A stretch of DNA of 64,000 nucleotides, taken from positions 1-64,000 of the forward strand of contig JANQHF010000125.1 in NCBI GenBank assembly GCA_028282725.1, read 5' to 3'. The notes beneath the pieces are model-generated. The model was not told the origin of the DNA. It searched no databases and saw only the letters and a program-made list of their open reading frames with translations. This DNA comes from Saprospiraceae bacterium. GTDB taxonomy: Bacteria; Bacteroidota; Bacteroidia; Chitinophagales; Saprospiraceae. Below, in pieces: positions 54,249 to 63,763 of the stretch (position 1 is the stretch's first letter; every line of letters starts with the position of its first letter). A program made the position numbers and the translations under genes.

Positions 54249-55190
54249 ATGGCAAATTGTAATAAACAGTTTAAGGATTTTGATAGCAGTATTTCAATTC
54301 CCGATTCCAAAGTCAAAAAAATGAATGACTCCAGGGAATCAGCTCGAGCCAAAATCAAAAAATGGTTCGCTGAGCACCGTCCCGATTATCCGATTAGTTT
54401 TTGGATTCAAGGAAGTCATAAAAATTCATTGAATATTCGAACCAAAGATGATGACTGCGACCAAGATGACGGCATTTATGTCGATCGCGATCCGGAGAAT
54501 AGTGTCGATGGAACGACACTTCAAACTTGGATATTGATGGCCGTAAGTGATATCACTACAGAGGTGCCGGAGCATAAGAAGAGATGTATTCGGAATTTTT
54601 ACAAACCGTATAACCTGGGTTCCTTTCATATTGACTATCCATCTTATTACAAAACCGATCTTATGGCTCATCCAATGCTCACAGTTAAAGACGGTGAACT
54701 TGAAGAAAGTGATCCTGAGGAGTTCACAAATTGGTTGACTGGAGTTACAGATGACAAAGGGCAATTAAGACGCCTGATCCGTTATTTAAAGGCTTGGTGC
54801 GATAACATGGATCAGGAAATGCCAAATGGTCTTACCATGACTGTTTTGGCATGTAACAATTATGTCCCAGCTGATGGACGAGATGACAAGGCAATCTATT
54901 ATACTTTACGAGCAATTCAGACTTCGCTCAATGCCAATTGGAGTTGTATCATGCCTTCGACACCTTTTGATGATTTACTGGCAGGTTCCACTTCACGATT
55001 TAAACAACAATTCATGGAAGCATTAAGTAGCCTTATTGTGGATGGCAGGAAGGCTCTCGACCATGAATCAAAGCAACAAGCATCGAAACTATGGAGAAAG
55101 CATTTAGGAGATCGATTCCCTATAGCACCTGGTAATAAAGCAGCATTAGGCGCATTAGTAGGAAGTAATCGTCCATACTATGACTTCTAA
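54249..55190 (+). CDS. CD-NTase (DncV/cGAS-like cyclic dinucleotide synthase) of CBASS
   Basis: A 313-residue nucleotidyltransferase of the CD-NTase family. It has GSHKNS (Gly55-Ser56), the catalytic DxD in DQDDGIYV (Asp71 and Asp73), a third Asp in FHIDYPSY (Asp129), and a C-terminal helical lid. The DQDDGIYV/HIDYP pattern is closest to DncV-type enzymes, which make 3',3'-cGAMP, so cGAMP is the predicted but unproven product. CapV-type effectors are paired with such synthases in known systems. It overlaps the E2-like gene by 11 bp. It ends in RPYYDF, so a terminal Gly, often seen in enzymes conjugated by Cap2-type ligases, is absent. Confidence 0.9.
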   Translation: MANCNKQFKDFDSSISIPDSKVKKMNDSRESARAKIKKWFAEHRPDYPISFWIQGSHKNSLNIRTKDDDCDQDDGIYVDRDPENSVDGTTLQTWILMAVSDITTEVPEHKKRCIRNFYKPYNLGSFHIDYPSYYKTDLMAHPMLTVKDGELEESDPEEFTNWLTGVTDDKGQLRRLIRYLKAWCDNMDQEMPNGLTMTVLACNNYVPADGRDDKAIYYTLRAIQTSLNANWSCIMPSTPFDDLLAGSTSRFKQQFMEALSSLIVDGRKALDHESKQQASKLWRKHLGDRFPIAPGNKAALGALVGSNRPYYDF

Positions 55191-55806
55191 AGAAAGGTTC
55201 ATTCGAGATTTTAAAACTGCGCATAAAGCTTATCCTTATATTAAAGGAAGGATATTAGAAGAATGGCCGGAATATCCATATTATGTCGAAGGTGACTTTC
55301 CAATTATTGATTCAGAAGGAACAGATTGGGGAACATATTCGGCGACTATTCATTTTCACAAAACTTATCCTAAAGGCTTTGCACTCCTTAAAGATCGTTC
55401 TAAAATCTTCCCTTGGAACTTGGATTGGCACATGGACGAAAAGTCCGGTTTGTGCTGCGTCTGCAGCCCTCTTAAGAATATTGAAAAGTCGATGACAAAG
55501 ATTTCGGTTTTAGAGTTCATCCAAGACTACACACTTCCTTTTTATGCTAACCAAGTTTACAAAAAACAATTTGGACGCTATAAAAATGGAGAGTATGCAC
55601 ACCATAATGAGGGGAGGTGGCAGGCTTTAGAAGAAGAGTTTGATACAAAAGACAGGAATGAGATTAGACGAATATTGCGATCAATGCCAAAAAGAAGAAG
55701 GCGGAAAGATCCTTGCTTTTGTGGATCGGGTCGTCCATTTAACAAATGTCATCAGCATCGTATAAGGTATTTAGAGGTTATTGCTTCTCATATGAACCTG
55801 GCCTAA
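55180..55806 (+). CDS. E2-like ubiquitin-conjugating-fold protein with C-terminal SEC-C zinc motif (short Cap2-type)
   Basis: A 208-residue protein with two parts. Residues ~15-150 resemble an E2/UBC fold: TYSATIHFHKTYPKGF as the central beta-sheet and WHMDEKSGLCC around His84 and the candidate catalytic Cys92/Cys93, comparable to the H-P-N-x-x-G-x-C pattern of E2 enzymes. Residues ~177-192 hold a SEC-C-type zinc motif (PCFCGSGRPFNKCHQ). No E1-like or JAB domain follows, matching the E2-only (short) type II CBASS architecture, in which a Cap2-like E2 acts on the CD-NTase. The SEC-C extension is unusual. It closes the CBASS operon. Confidence 0.75.
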   Translation: MTSKERFIRDFKTAHKAYPYIKGRILEEWPEYPYYVEGDFPIIDSEGTDWGTYSATIHFHKTYPKGFALLKDRSKIFPWNLDWHMDEKSGLCCVCSPLKNIEKSMTKISVLEFIQDYTLPFYANQVYKKQFGRYKNGEYAHHNEGRWQALEEEFDTKDRNEIRRILRSMPKRRRRKDPCFCGSGRPFNKCHQHRIRYLEVIASHMNLA

Positions 55807-55832
55807 TTTTTTTTGGATCAAGCTTCCTATTG

Positions 55833-58800
55833 CTATTTATTTTTTTCTGTAGCAATCTTTTGAATTTTTAGACTCCTATTATTCATATCAACGTCTTTTC
55901 CATATGTTCGTGAATCACGTTCAAATTTTTTACCCTGATCAAGATCTTCCAAAGATCCATCAGGCATTCTTCTAGGCATTTTAATACTACCTTTTTTTTC
56001 ACCAAGGTGTACAAATTCATGGAGGATCGTTGATTCAAAGTATTCGACAACTTCCTGTTGTTCAGCACTACTCAAATCTGTACGACCTAATAGATCAACA
56101 ATTTCGTCATTTATGTGCACTATTCCGTTAGTTTCCATTATATCACCGTTCATATATATGGATCCAGATGTTTCAGCATTACTAGGCAAAATTTCCCCAT
56201 ATTTATTCGGCTTCGCATCCTTGCCTGGTTCAATTCTGTTGATGCCATTTATTGGATCGAAATCATAATAATTCGCTAAATCCGCAACTATCAATTGCGG
56301 GCCATTTTCATTATCTAAAGCCCAAACAACCTGTTCTTGAGTAAGACCGCTGTACTCCTCAATGGCCTGTAGGAATTCCGAGTCTTTAGGGAGTGACATT
56401 ATTTTTGTTCTCAAATTACTTAAAGCAGATTTCAGAATTTTCAACTGAGTTTCTGTTGCTTGAATTTCGAAATTCCCATCTCTATCATAATAAAGAATAG
56501 GATTTCTTAAACCATATGCATACGGCGATATGCTCGATTTACTACTTTCCAAAATATCGCGACTTTGCCAATTTGCTATACGTGAATAATAAAACCTATC
56601 ATCGAAATCTAATACACTATTGGTAGAATTGAATTCAGAATCATACCTATTCCCGTTGAATGAATTAGTAGAATGGGACAAAGAATATCTTCCCTTTTGA
56701 TTACTACCAAAGGGATAGTATTCTTGAATTTGATTGGATTCTATTGTAAGAAGACCAGAAAGACTATATTTCAAATCGTATATGATTAGTCTCACATTTT
56801 CCAAATGATCATGCAATTCATACATCTTATCATTGACCTTTCTATTCCCAATATTTGATGTAATTCCAAATATCTCAGGATCAAGCGGATCAAAAAATGA
56901 AAAAGCCAATGTATCCTGAATCAGATTCCCCACCCGCTCAAAACCATATATGGGTATTTCCTTCTGAATAATATTAAAGGCACCATTATCCTCCTCCAAT
57001 TTATAAATAGAAAGAATATTGCCACTCGCATCCTTGAGATAGTAAGTATACGTCTCTTCCTGATTGGAATCTTCATAGTATTTCAAAATGCGATTACCTC
57101 CGGCATCATAATCAAAGGATAACAAGGAATTATCTGATTTTGAGACCTTATCTAACTTACCCATCAGGTTCCAGCCCATGAATAGGTCTGGTTCATTGGG
57201 ATCCGTGGACATTTCAGTTTCCAGGTTGCCAATGGCATCGTATGTGTATCTTCTGGTTTTTTCAATGTCTCCGTCATATGGACTGAATCCCGACAAAAAA
57301 GCAAAATCGGTAATGCTGTCTAATTGATTGTTAGGATAGGTACTGTTTATATTATAAGAGTAACCCATTTTATCCATGACCTGGTCTCCATTCACCTCAT
57401 AAGCATTTCGTCTCAGATCCAGGATATTGCCATTGGCATCGTAGCGATACTCACTGTCATAGTCGTCAGTAGCTTGCCACCCTGCATCCTCAAAGAAGAA
57501 ATCACTTTTCACTAATCGATTGAGCTCGTCATAATTGAATTGTCTGTTGGTCCACACCGGATACTTGAAGTCCGGATGCAGGCTTTGGTCTACGAAAGAG
57601 TTAGATGACCATTGCGTAATATTGCCATTATACAGATCGCGATGCGTATTGGTTGTGCCATGGAATGTTCCGAATTCAAATGGTGATCCCGGCTTCACAA
57701 AGTCATCCTGGAAGTATGTCAGGGCAGAAGCAAAGACATCTTTAGGGATCTGACTATTTCCTACTCCATCCTGGCCCGGATCTTTATGAGCTTCTCTTGT
57801 TGGGTGATTGATACTCTTGAGCCAGCCTTGTATGGTGTATACAAAGTCGATACCCTGGAGTCGGTCTTCTCCTATAAGAGTTCTCTTTAATGGGCCATGC
57901 GTATAGTATTCGTAACGGGCGTCTCGATCCCAAAGCAAACCATCCCGACTTGTCTCGACTTGGGTGATGCGATTGTCTTCGTCATAGGCATACCGATGAA
58001 AGAATTGATCCACCCTGCCCTTCATATAGTCCATTTCCACAACCTTGTTACTGATGAGATCATAGTCATAGTCGATGCGAAACTGTCTTACATCTTTCGC
58101 AACTGGTAGTGAGGGCATTACATCCTGAATCAAAGTAGAGACATTGCCATGCACATTATAGCTATAGATCGTGGTGACCTGATCTTCAGGCGTACTTAGA
58201 TTACCATCTTTATCGGTGTATGAGTAACTCACACGATTCTGTAAATAGGTCTGAATCAATCCTCCACTCAAAGGATTTGGGTAGGCCTTAGAATAGACGG
58301 TGATGACTCTTTCGGATAATTGGTGCTGTACTTCATTGGGGAAGTTTTCATCATCGACAATAGCAGGATCTTCTAAATTTGACCACACCAATGCATCCAG
58401 ATCACACCTTCCTACTTCAGTGATCCTGCCTAAATAGTCGTAGTGCGTATACGCGAAGGTACCATTGGCTCGTTGCTTGGCATTTTGAGAAAAACGCAGC
58501 TGACCCTTGTCATCATAAATAAACTCAGTAACACCTCCATCCGGACTGTACTGCCAAATGAGTTGTTTTAGGGTATTATATCTGTATTGCGTCTTATAAG
58601 TATGATTCGAGTGATCCAACCTCGAAGTGTTACTTTCGTCCACTCCTTCCGGAGGAACTGTCTGAACCAGATTACCGGCCCGATCATAGAAGTACAAGGT
58701 ATAATGGTAATGGCCCAACTCATAGGACAGGGAAAAGGTATCCCTGATATTGACCGGATCGAGGCAGGCGGTTTGATAAGCATTTTCGTACGCCGCTATA

Positions 58801-58856
58801 TGAACATTCTTACATTCCTCAACCTGACCCCAAAGAAATGATGCTGTATACGTCAA
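55833..58856 (-). CDS. RHS repeat protein, distal part with metallopeptidase-type toxin tip
   Basis: Long frame of 1007 residues beginning at a TTG at 58856, probably the 3' part of one large RHS gene (see the frameshift at ~58855). It contains many YD repeats (YFYDRAGNLVQTV, YRYDANGNILDLRRN) and an RHS core-associated segment around residue 760-800 (YYSRIANWQSRD, SPYAYGLRNPILYYDRDGN). The C-terminal ~200 residues are a variable tip with LHEFVHLGE (His946, Glu947, His950) and FERDSRTYG (possible third ligand Glu979). This marks a zinc metallopeptidase-like toxin. It would be secreted and delivered to target cells as in other RHS polymorphic toxins. No immunity gene follows it. Confidence 0.85.
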   Translation of the reverse strand: MTYTASFLWGQVEECKNVHIAAYENAYQTACLDPVNIRDTFSLSYELGHYHYTLYFYDRAGNLVQTVPPEGVDESNTSRLDHSNHTYKTQYRYNTLKQLIWQYSPDGGVTEFIYDDKGQLRFSQNAKQRANGTFAYTHYDYLGRITEVGRCDLDALVWSNLEDPAIVDDENFPNEVQHQLSERVITVYSKAYPNPLSGGLIQTYLQNRVSYSYTDKDGNLSTPEDQVTTIYSYNVHGNVSTLIQDVMPSLPVAKDVRQFRIDYDYDLISNKVVEMDYMKGRVDQFFHRYAYDEDNRITQVETSRDGLLWDRDARYEYYTHGPLKRTLIGEDRLQGIDFVYTIQGWLKSINHPTREAHKDPGQDGVGNSQIPKDVFASALTYFQDDFVKPGSPFEFGTFHGTTNTHRDLYNGNITQWSSNSFVDQSLHPDFKYPVWTNRQFNYDELNRLVKSDFFFEDAGWQATDDYDSEYRYDANGNILDLRRNAYEVNGDQVMDKMGYSYNINSTYPNNQLDSITDFAFLSGFSPYDGDIEKTRRYTYDAIGNLETEMSTDPNEPDLFMGWNLMGKLDKVSKSDNSLLSFDYDAGGNRILKYYEDSNQEETYTYYLKDASGNILSIYKLEEDNGAFNIIQKEIPIYGFERVGNLIQDTLAFSFFDPLDPEIFGITSNIGNRKVNDKMYELHDHLENVRLIIYDLKYSLSGLLTIESNQIQEYYPFGSNQKGRYSLSHSTNSFNGNRYDSEFNSTNSVLDFDDRFYYSRIANWQSRDILESSKSSISPYAYGLRNPILYYDRDGNFEIQATETQLKILKSALSNLRTKIMSLPKDSEFLQAIEEYSGLTQEQVVWALDNENGPQLIVADLANYYDFDPINGINRIEPGKDAKPNKYGEILPSNAETSGSIYMNGDIMETNGIVHINDEIVDLLGRTDLSSAEQQEVVEYFESTILHEFVHLGEKKGSIKMPRRMPDGSLEDLDQGKKFERDSRTYGKDVDMNNRSLKIQKIATEKNK

Positions 58857-61800
58857 GTCTGCTCCTCACAAGTGTATGGCTCGAACACATGATCAACAGT
58901 ATCAATTTCAATTGGGAAATACCGAATACACACTTTCGAACAACTCTTAGGTGGATATTGGCACAGGTTGCAAGTAGTTACTCTGACAGAGGCCGACCCT
59001 GATGGACTTTGTTGACCTTTGCTATGGAATCTGATCTCGCATCGTTCCATATGAAAAAAACCAATCGAATCCCAGGGTACCACCAATGAGCCACCAAAAC
59101 AATCGTCTGCTATTTGCGGATCAAAAAGATCCAGATAATAAGTCAGATCAATTGTTCCTTGGATTGGAATGATTGAGGCTGCTAATTCGGTCTGATAGAC
59201 TTGGTTTAAATAGTCGATGAGCATCATTGCATATTGCGCAGGAGTCATTTGACCAGGCGTTCCAGGTGAAGGAACACTTTCGTATCCGGCAGGACAAGAA
59301 CCCCCAGTTAAGACCTCAACATCAAAGGCATAGTACATGGCTTTGATGATATCAACTATTCCCGTCGTATCGATTCCTGTCATAACACCATTATCAAAGA
59401 TCGTGTCCAACGGAGAGCACATATCCTGGCAATGTGCGACCAGGTTATTTGCCTGGCAATATATCTCACTCATTGGTATGCAGCCGGCACAAGTATCAAC
59501 CAGGATATTGAGTTCCTGCTCATAATGGTAGATCAGGCTGGCGACATATGAATCGAATCTGTCTTCGCACTGACTCAGACAACTGTCCTGAATCACTGCA
59601 CTGATATCTCCTATGGCATCAGAAACATGATCGATATTACCTGAAAAAATGTGCAGAGTACACAGATAAAAAGAATCCCACTTAGCAGATGACCAGTTGA
59701 CAGCAGTCCAATCTATTTGCGGAGGATTGGTTCCTGGTATTTGAGTTGCTTTTCCGTCATTGATATAAATCTCTTCACACTTGCTGGGGTTGACCGGATC
59801 GTACTCATAGTATCCATATGCATGCGACAGAAAACCTTTTGGATCGGCTCCATTGCCGGTATGGGCTACTTGTGAAAATGGGGGATTCGCCCACCTATAG
59901 CCCGTACAATTGAGGAAAACAGTCTTCAAATCAGGCATGGCAAGGGGAAGGCCATTCAGATTTGCAGAAGTGGTCGCAATACTTTCCCAGTTCTGAACAG
60001 CATTGACCCAACAGTCACAAATATCTTGCTCATTATAACCGACTACGTCGATCATATAATGAAGCATGTCATTGAATTGACCCGTGTTATAACCAAGTAA
60101 GTATTCAAGACTCGTTGTATTCGGATCATCGGAAACAACACTTGAATTTGCTGGATATATCTCGTCAAAATAAGCTTCGTAGTCTCTTGCTTCTATCGGA
60201 CAGTCTGGGCATCGGATGATGGGCAGCTCAAATGAGCAACAGGCTGAAGAGAAGTTGAAGAAGGTAGCTTGTGGGTCCAAACCATGGTTTGTTTCCAGGT
60301 AATTGTATAGGTCTTCGGTCTCTCCAGCATCAAGATAATCGGTGATCGTTGTCCACAGCGCATCATAATGTATTGTAGTGTCGATATAAGAGGCTATACT
60401 ATCGAGCGCTTGGCTAAGGTAGGTATCACCTGATGGTGACGTAATGGGATCGATGGAACTCGGATTGACATTATTCACTTGTATTCTCCTCTCAATCAAA
60501 AATGTTCCTGGTCCTAAGGGATAAGTCTTTTGCCAAAAAGTATCAATTGGATTGGTACATATATCGGGAGGCAAAATCAGGCTGTCTAATTTGGGAAATT
60601 GGACGTCATACGGATTATCAACTCTCTTGATTGCAAAGTTGATTTTATAATCACATGTCATACATTGCATCCCGCATAATGAATCGATCATCGCCGGATC
60701 GATCAGGTAATCAATTGTTACACTCGTAGGTTCACTGAATGCAACTGTCTTGGAAGAGAGAAGACAATGATCACCACAACTTACATTGCCGGAAATAGTA
60801 TCACGTACCATAAAACTATTTCGGGAGTCCAACGGGTCATGGTGCATCTGATTATCGCTCGCAGAAAGACAAGTGGCAATTGTCTGTCCATCTTTAGTTT
60901 GATAGGACACTGTAGTTGTTCGATTAGGGTCTACCGTGATCATCTTGATTACAGAAGTATCAATTGGAGCTTCATCTGCAAAAATTCGAATGAGTTCAGT
61001 ACTAGATACGCCAGAGTAGTAATACTTGGTAGTATGGTCTTCAGTGTTATCTGACGTAATCCTTAGTGGATGACCCACACCACTGCTTTGCTTGACTCTA
61101 TTCATCCCATCTCCATAGAACAAGGTCCTGGTGTACGCAAAACCTTCAGAACTGGGTATAGATAGATCACTGCCATTGTCATAATAATCTATAATGCGAC
61201 CACCTGTAAATTCATTAGGATCGATCGAAGTAAGATCATCATCAAAGTGAATACTGGAATACTGCACCCCATTTTGTTTGGCCATATCAGGGACATAGCC
61301 CAGGTGATTCTGATTCTGTATGGGTGCATATATGGACGACAGAGCAGGTCGACCGCTGAAATCGAGACCTGTGTGATTTGCTACGATACTGCCATGGGAA
61401 AAGAGATGTCGCTGATGCTGACGTACTTGCTGAAGACCATTCGCATAGGTCATCTCTTCGGATACCTTGATCTTACCATTCAATTTTCTTTCTGCTTCAG
61501 AAAACTGTCTGCTGTAGATCCAATTTAGGTCCTCGTCAAACTGTTGATATTGAAATAAGTATGGTACCGGAGTAGTAATATCGATCGGCAAAGGTTGTGG
61601 ATGACTTTGAGCAAAAGCCCATATATTTTGGTCCGACCATTCGCCCCAGTTTTGACTATTAGCATAACTACCAGGATAGTAATCGCCTATTGCCCGGACT
61701 CTCCAGAGGTAGTATCCACTCCCTTCTGAAACTGTAAGCCTAATGGAGGGACTGCTGCTTTGCGTCTCTATGGTCAATGCATGGGACCAGTCTATTTCTG

Positions 61801-62479
61801 CAATTATATTACCTGCAGGTGGATTCGGGTCCATACTTTCCAATTTTAATAATTGGAATTCATAGTTAGGTGTACAATCACAAGATGAGGACCATTTGAA
61901 TTCTACAGGATTACTATTCACTAGGCTGGGAAATTGATCCAGAGTCACTACTATGTCTCGGACATCAAAGACCTCTTCAAACTCGTAGTATACTTCCATG
62001 CTGAGGGTGTTTTGAAGAGTCGAGATTAGACCTGCTGAAGTGAGATTAGAAATCTCATACTGGATATGGTCTGAAAAGTAGAAGTAACAAATATTGGGAT
62101 ACTCGACTACCCATAATTGTTCTGGTTGATACTGGCCAATATGAAGTTGTTGAGATTCACTGAAAAAATCCTGCCCCCCTTGTTGTACTCTCACCTTTAA
62201 ATCAAATGTGAGATCCCAGTTTAAGTTACTGTGTATATAATCATCACCCATCTTCAAATGGATGTACATTTTAACTTTTCGTAGTCTACTTCCACAGGTA
62301 TTATCTTGAAGTAGTGCCATTGCATTGTTAACATTAGATCCTATCGTAATTGAAGTAGAGTTTAGATCACTCCAATTAAATGAATCGAGATCTTTATCCA
62401 TGCAGGAATAAGTACTCTGGGCAGACATGACGATACTTAGATTCAACATCATTATAATTTGCCATATACATTTAACCAT
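58853..62479 (-). CDS. RHS-associated N-terminal part (DUF6443-like), split from the toxin gene by a frameshift
   Basis: Frame of 1208 residues from the ATG at 62479; a GTG at 62551 is also possible. A signal peptide (LNLSIVMSAQS) leads into a long extracellular region with a DUF6443-like part (LFYGDGMNRVKQSSGVG, TYANGLQQVRQ) and many Cys residues. It ends in CEEQT at a TGA (58855-58853). The next frame then continues with LTYTASFLWG and EECKNVHI, as if one base were missing. Together they would form one RHS protein of ~2200 residues, a usual size in this phylum. The upstream YceI-like gene overlaps its start by 8 bp. Confidence 0.75.
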   Translation of the reverse strand: MVKCIWQIIMMLNLSIVMSAQSTYSCMDKDLDSFNWSDLNSTSITIGSNVNNAMALLQDNTCGSRLRKVKMYIHLKMGDDYIHSNLNWDLTFDLKVRVQQGGQDFFSESQQLHIGQYQPEQLWVVEYPNICYFYFSDHIQYEISNLTSAGLISTLQNTLSMEVYYEFEEVFDVRDIVVTLDQFPSLVNSNPVEFKWSSSCDCTPNYEFQLLKLESMDPNPPAGNIIAEIDWSHALTIETQSSSPSIRLTVSEGSGYYLWRVRAIGDYYPGSYANSQNWGEWSDQNIWAFAQSHPQPLPIDITTPVPYLFQYQQFDEDLNWIYSRQFSEAERKLNGKIKVSEEMTYANGLQQVRQHQRHLFSHGSIVANHTGLDFSGRPALSSIYAPIQNQNHLGYVPDMAKQNGVQYSSIHFDDDLTSIDPNEFTGGRIIDYYDNGSDLSIPSSEGFAYTRTLFYGDGMNRVKQSSGVGHPLRITSDNTEDHTTKYYYSGVSSTELIRIFADEAPIDTSVIKMITVDPNRTTTVSYQTKDGQTIATCLSASDNQMHHDPLDSRNSFMVRDTISGNVSCGDHCLLSSKTVAFSEPTSVTIDYLIDPAMIDSLCGMQCMTCDYKINFAIKRVDNPYDVQFPKLDSLILPPDICTNPIDTFWQKTYPLGPGTFLIERRIQVNNVNPSSIDPITSPSGDTYLSQALDSIASYIDTTIHYDALWTTITDYLDAGETEDLYNYLETNHGLDPQATFFNFSSACCSFELPIIRCPDCPIEARDYEAYFDEIYPANSSVVSDDPNTTSLEYLLGYNTGQFNDMLHYMIDVVGYNEQDICDCWVNAVQNWESIATTSANLNGLPLAMPDLKTVFLNCTGYRWANPPFSQVAHTGNGADPKGFLSHAYGYYEYDPVNPSKCEEIYINDGKATQIPGTNPPQIDWTAVNWSSAKWDSFYLCTLHIFSGNIDHVSDAIGDISAVIQDSCLSQCEDRFDSYVASLIYHYEQELNILVDTCAGCIPMSEIYCQANNLVAHCQDMCSPLDTIFDNGVMTGIDTTGIVDIIKAMYYAFDVEVLTGGSCPAGYESVPSPGTPGQMTPAQYAMMLIDYLNQVYQTELAASIIPIQGTIDLTYYLDLFDPQIADDCFGGSLVVPWDSIGFFHMERCEIRFHSKGQQSPSGSASVRVTTCNLCQYPPKSCSKVCIRYFPIEIDTVDHVFEPYTCEEQT

Positions 62480-63041
62480 CTCGTCTGTTTCTTTGAGTGG
62501 GAAGTAATGACACCACCAATTCAACATGAATAATGCTTGATAGAGCATCACTCAATATTGTTGGAATGGTTACACCATGATTTTTTAAATCAATGATTGT
62601 CGACAACTTAGCAGAAACACTTCCATCGATATTTTTTTCAATTTGTATTTCATCCTTGAGAGCTTGAGATATTCCATTGATACTGAATTTCCCATCAATA
62701 GTGACACTCTTTTTGTTATCTAATTTCCGCGAAGATCGGTTGATTAATTTGCCAGAAAAAAGTATTGATGGATTACGTCTTATATCGATAAGGGTCTTTG
62801 ATAGATTCCTAAGGATTAGATCATTTTCAAATTTCAAACTACTAATTTCGCTCGAAAACTTCACTTCTGATGATCTTTCATCTACAGTGCAAGTTATTTT
62901 ATTCGAAGTTGCAATTATCGTATCTACAATTCCATAAGCATGAACGATTAATTTACCTTTGGTTGCTGTGTATGTTTGAGCATTTATAGTTTCGCTGCTA
63001 AAAAGGACCGTGACAAATAATATGTATGCATAATTGTTCAT
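62472..63041 (-). CDS. exported YceI-like protein of the RHS operon
   Basis: A 189-residue protein with a signal peptide (ILFVTVLFSSETINAQ). The rest has a YceI-type lipocalin-like pattern: SSEVKFSSEISSLKF, SILFSGKLINR, and KSVTIDGKFSINGISQ near the C-terminal half. YceI proteins bind isoprenoid-like lipids in the periplasm. It overlaps the next RHS gene by 8 bp and the upstream gene by 4 bp. Its role in RHS biology is unknown; a periplasmic chaperone or lipid-handling role is only suggested by fold. Confidence 0.6.
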   Translation of the reverse strand: MNNYAYILFVTVLFSSETINAQTYTATKGKLIVHAYGIVDTIIATSNKITCTVDERSSEVKFSSEISSLKFENDLILRNLSKTLIDIRRNPSILFSGKLINRSSRKLDNKKSVTIDGKFSINGISQALKDEIQIEKNIDGSVSAKLSTIIDLKNHGVTIPTILSDALSSIIHVELVVSLLPTQRNRRDG

Positions 63042-63763
63042 CTTCCACGCTGATCTCTAATTATAAATTGTTTATACTTCCCGGTAAGGCCTCCTTGTCC
63101 ATCTCCATATTTTTCAAGAAAGTCGATCGGTTGCTTCCGCCCTTTATAGTTTAAATCGAAATCATGAAATACGAGATGTGTAAATTCTACATTCCCTCTT
63201 GCCCCCATCTGGAGTTCCATCTCCATCATGTACTTCCGATTCCAATCGATCAAGAATCTGGCTCGAAGAACATTAAAAATTGAAACAGCACCTTTCAATG
63301 GATTTAGTGAAATAGTAAATAAAACTTGATCGTCACTAGCGCAAGTAGAAACTTCATAATATTGAAAAAGACTGTCCATCATCGCAAGTGCATATTGATT
63401 TCTTAGGGACTCTTGATATCCTTTACCCATACCAGTGACATTCACAATCTCCTCATTATGCCTCACCGCCGCGGTATAGTCGGAAGTGCTGTAGACAGAT
63501 ACAAAGTCATTTTCAACCATCATTTTGTCATAAGTCATCCACATTTGAACTCGCTGTTTATTAGATTGATTTGCAGCACTTCTCAACGTTGAGTTTACAG
63601 TGTAGTCCATATGAACTGTCCTATCCATCGGCATATCCAGACTTAGCGCATGATGCTCATTCCATAGTTGTTTCAACTTATCAGCACAATGACTATGTGA
63701 TTGACTTTCTATTTCACCTGCCAAAAAGACAAGTAGGATTAATATGTAACGTATCCTTACCAT
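63038..63763 (-). CDS. exported protein with LolA-like character, RHS operon
   Basis: A 241-residue protein with a signal peptide (ILILLVFLAGEIESQ). The body has strand-like stretches (VQMWMTYDKMMVENDFVSVYS, DDQVLFTISLNPLKG, KYMMEMELQMGARG) resembling LolA-type half-barrel folds, but no signature is decisive. It overlaps the YceI-like gene by 4 bp (ATGA) and the upstream partial gene by 7 bp. Function unknown. Being third from the toxin in a tightly overlapping operon, it is probably needed for export or folding of the RHS protein. Confidence 0.55.
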   Translation of the reverse strand: MVRIRYILILLVFLAGEIESQSHSHCADKLKQLWNEHHALSLDMPMDRTVHMDYTVNSTLRSAANQSNKQRVQMWMTYDKMMVENDFVSVYSTSDYTAAVRHNEEIVNVTGMGKGYQESLRNQYALAMMDSLFQYYEVSTCASDDQVLFTISLNPLKGAVSIFNVLRARFLIDWNRKYMMEMELQMGARGNVEFTHLVFHDFDLNYKGRKQPIDFLEKYGDGQGGLTGKYKQFIIRDQRGR

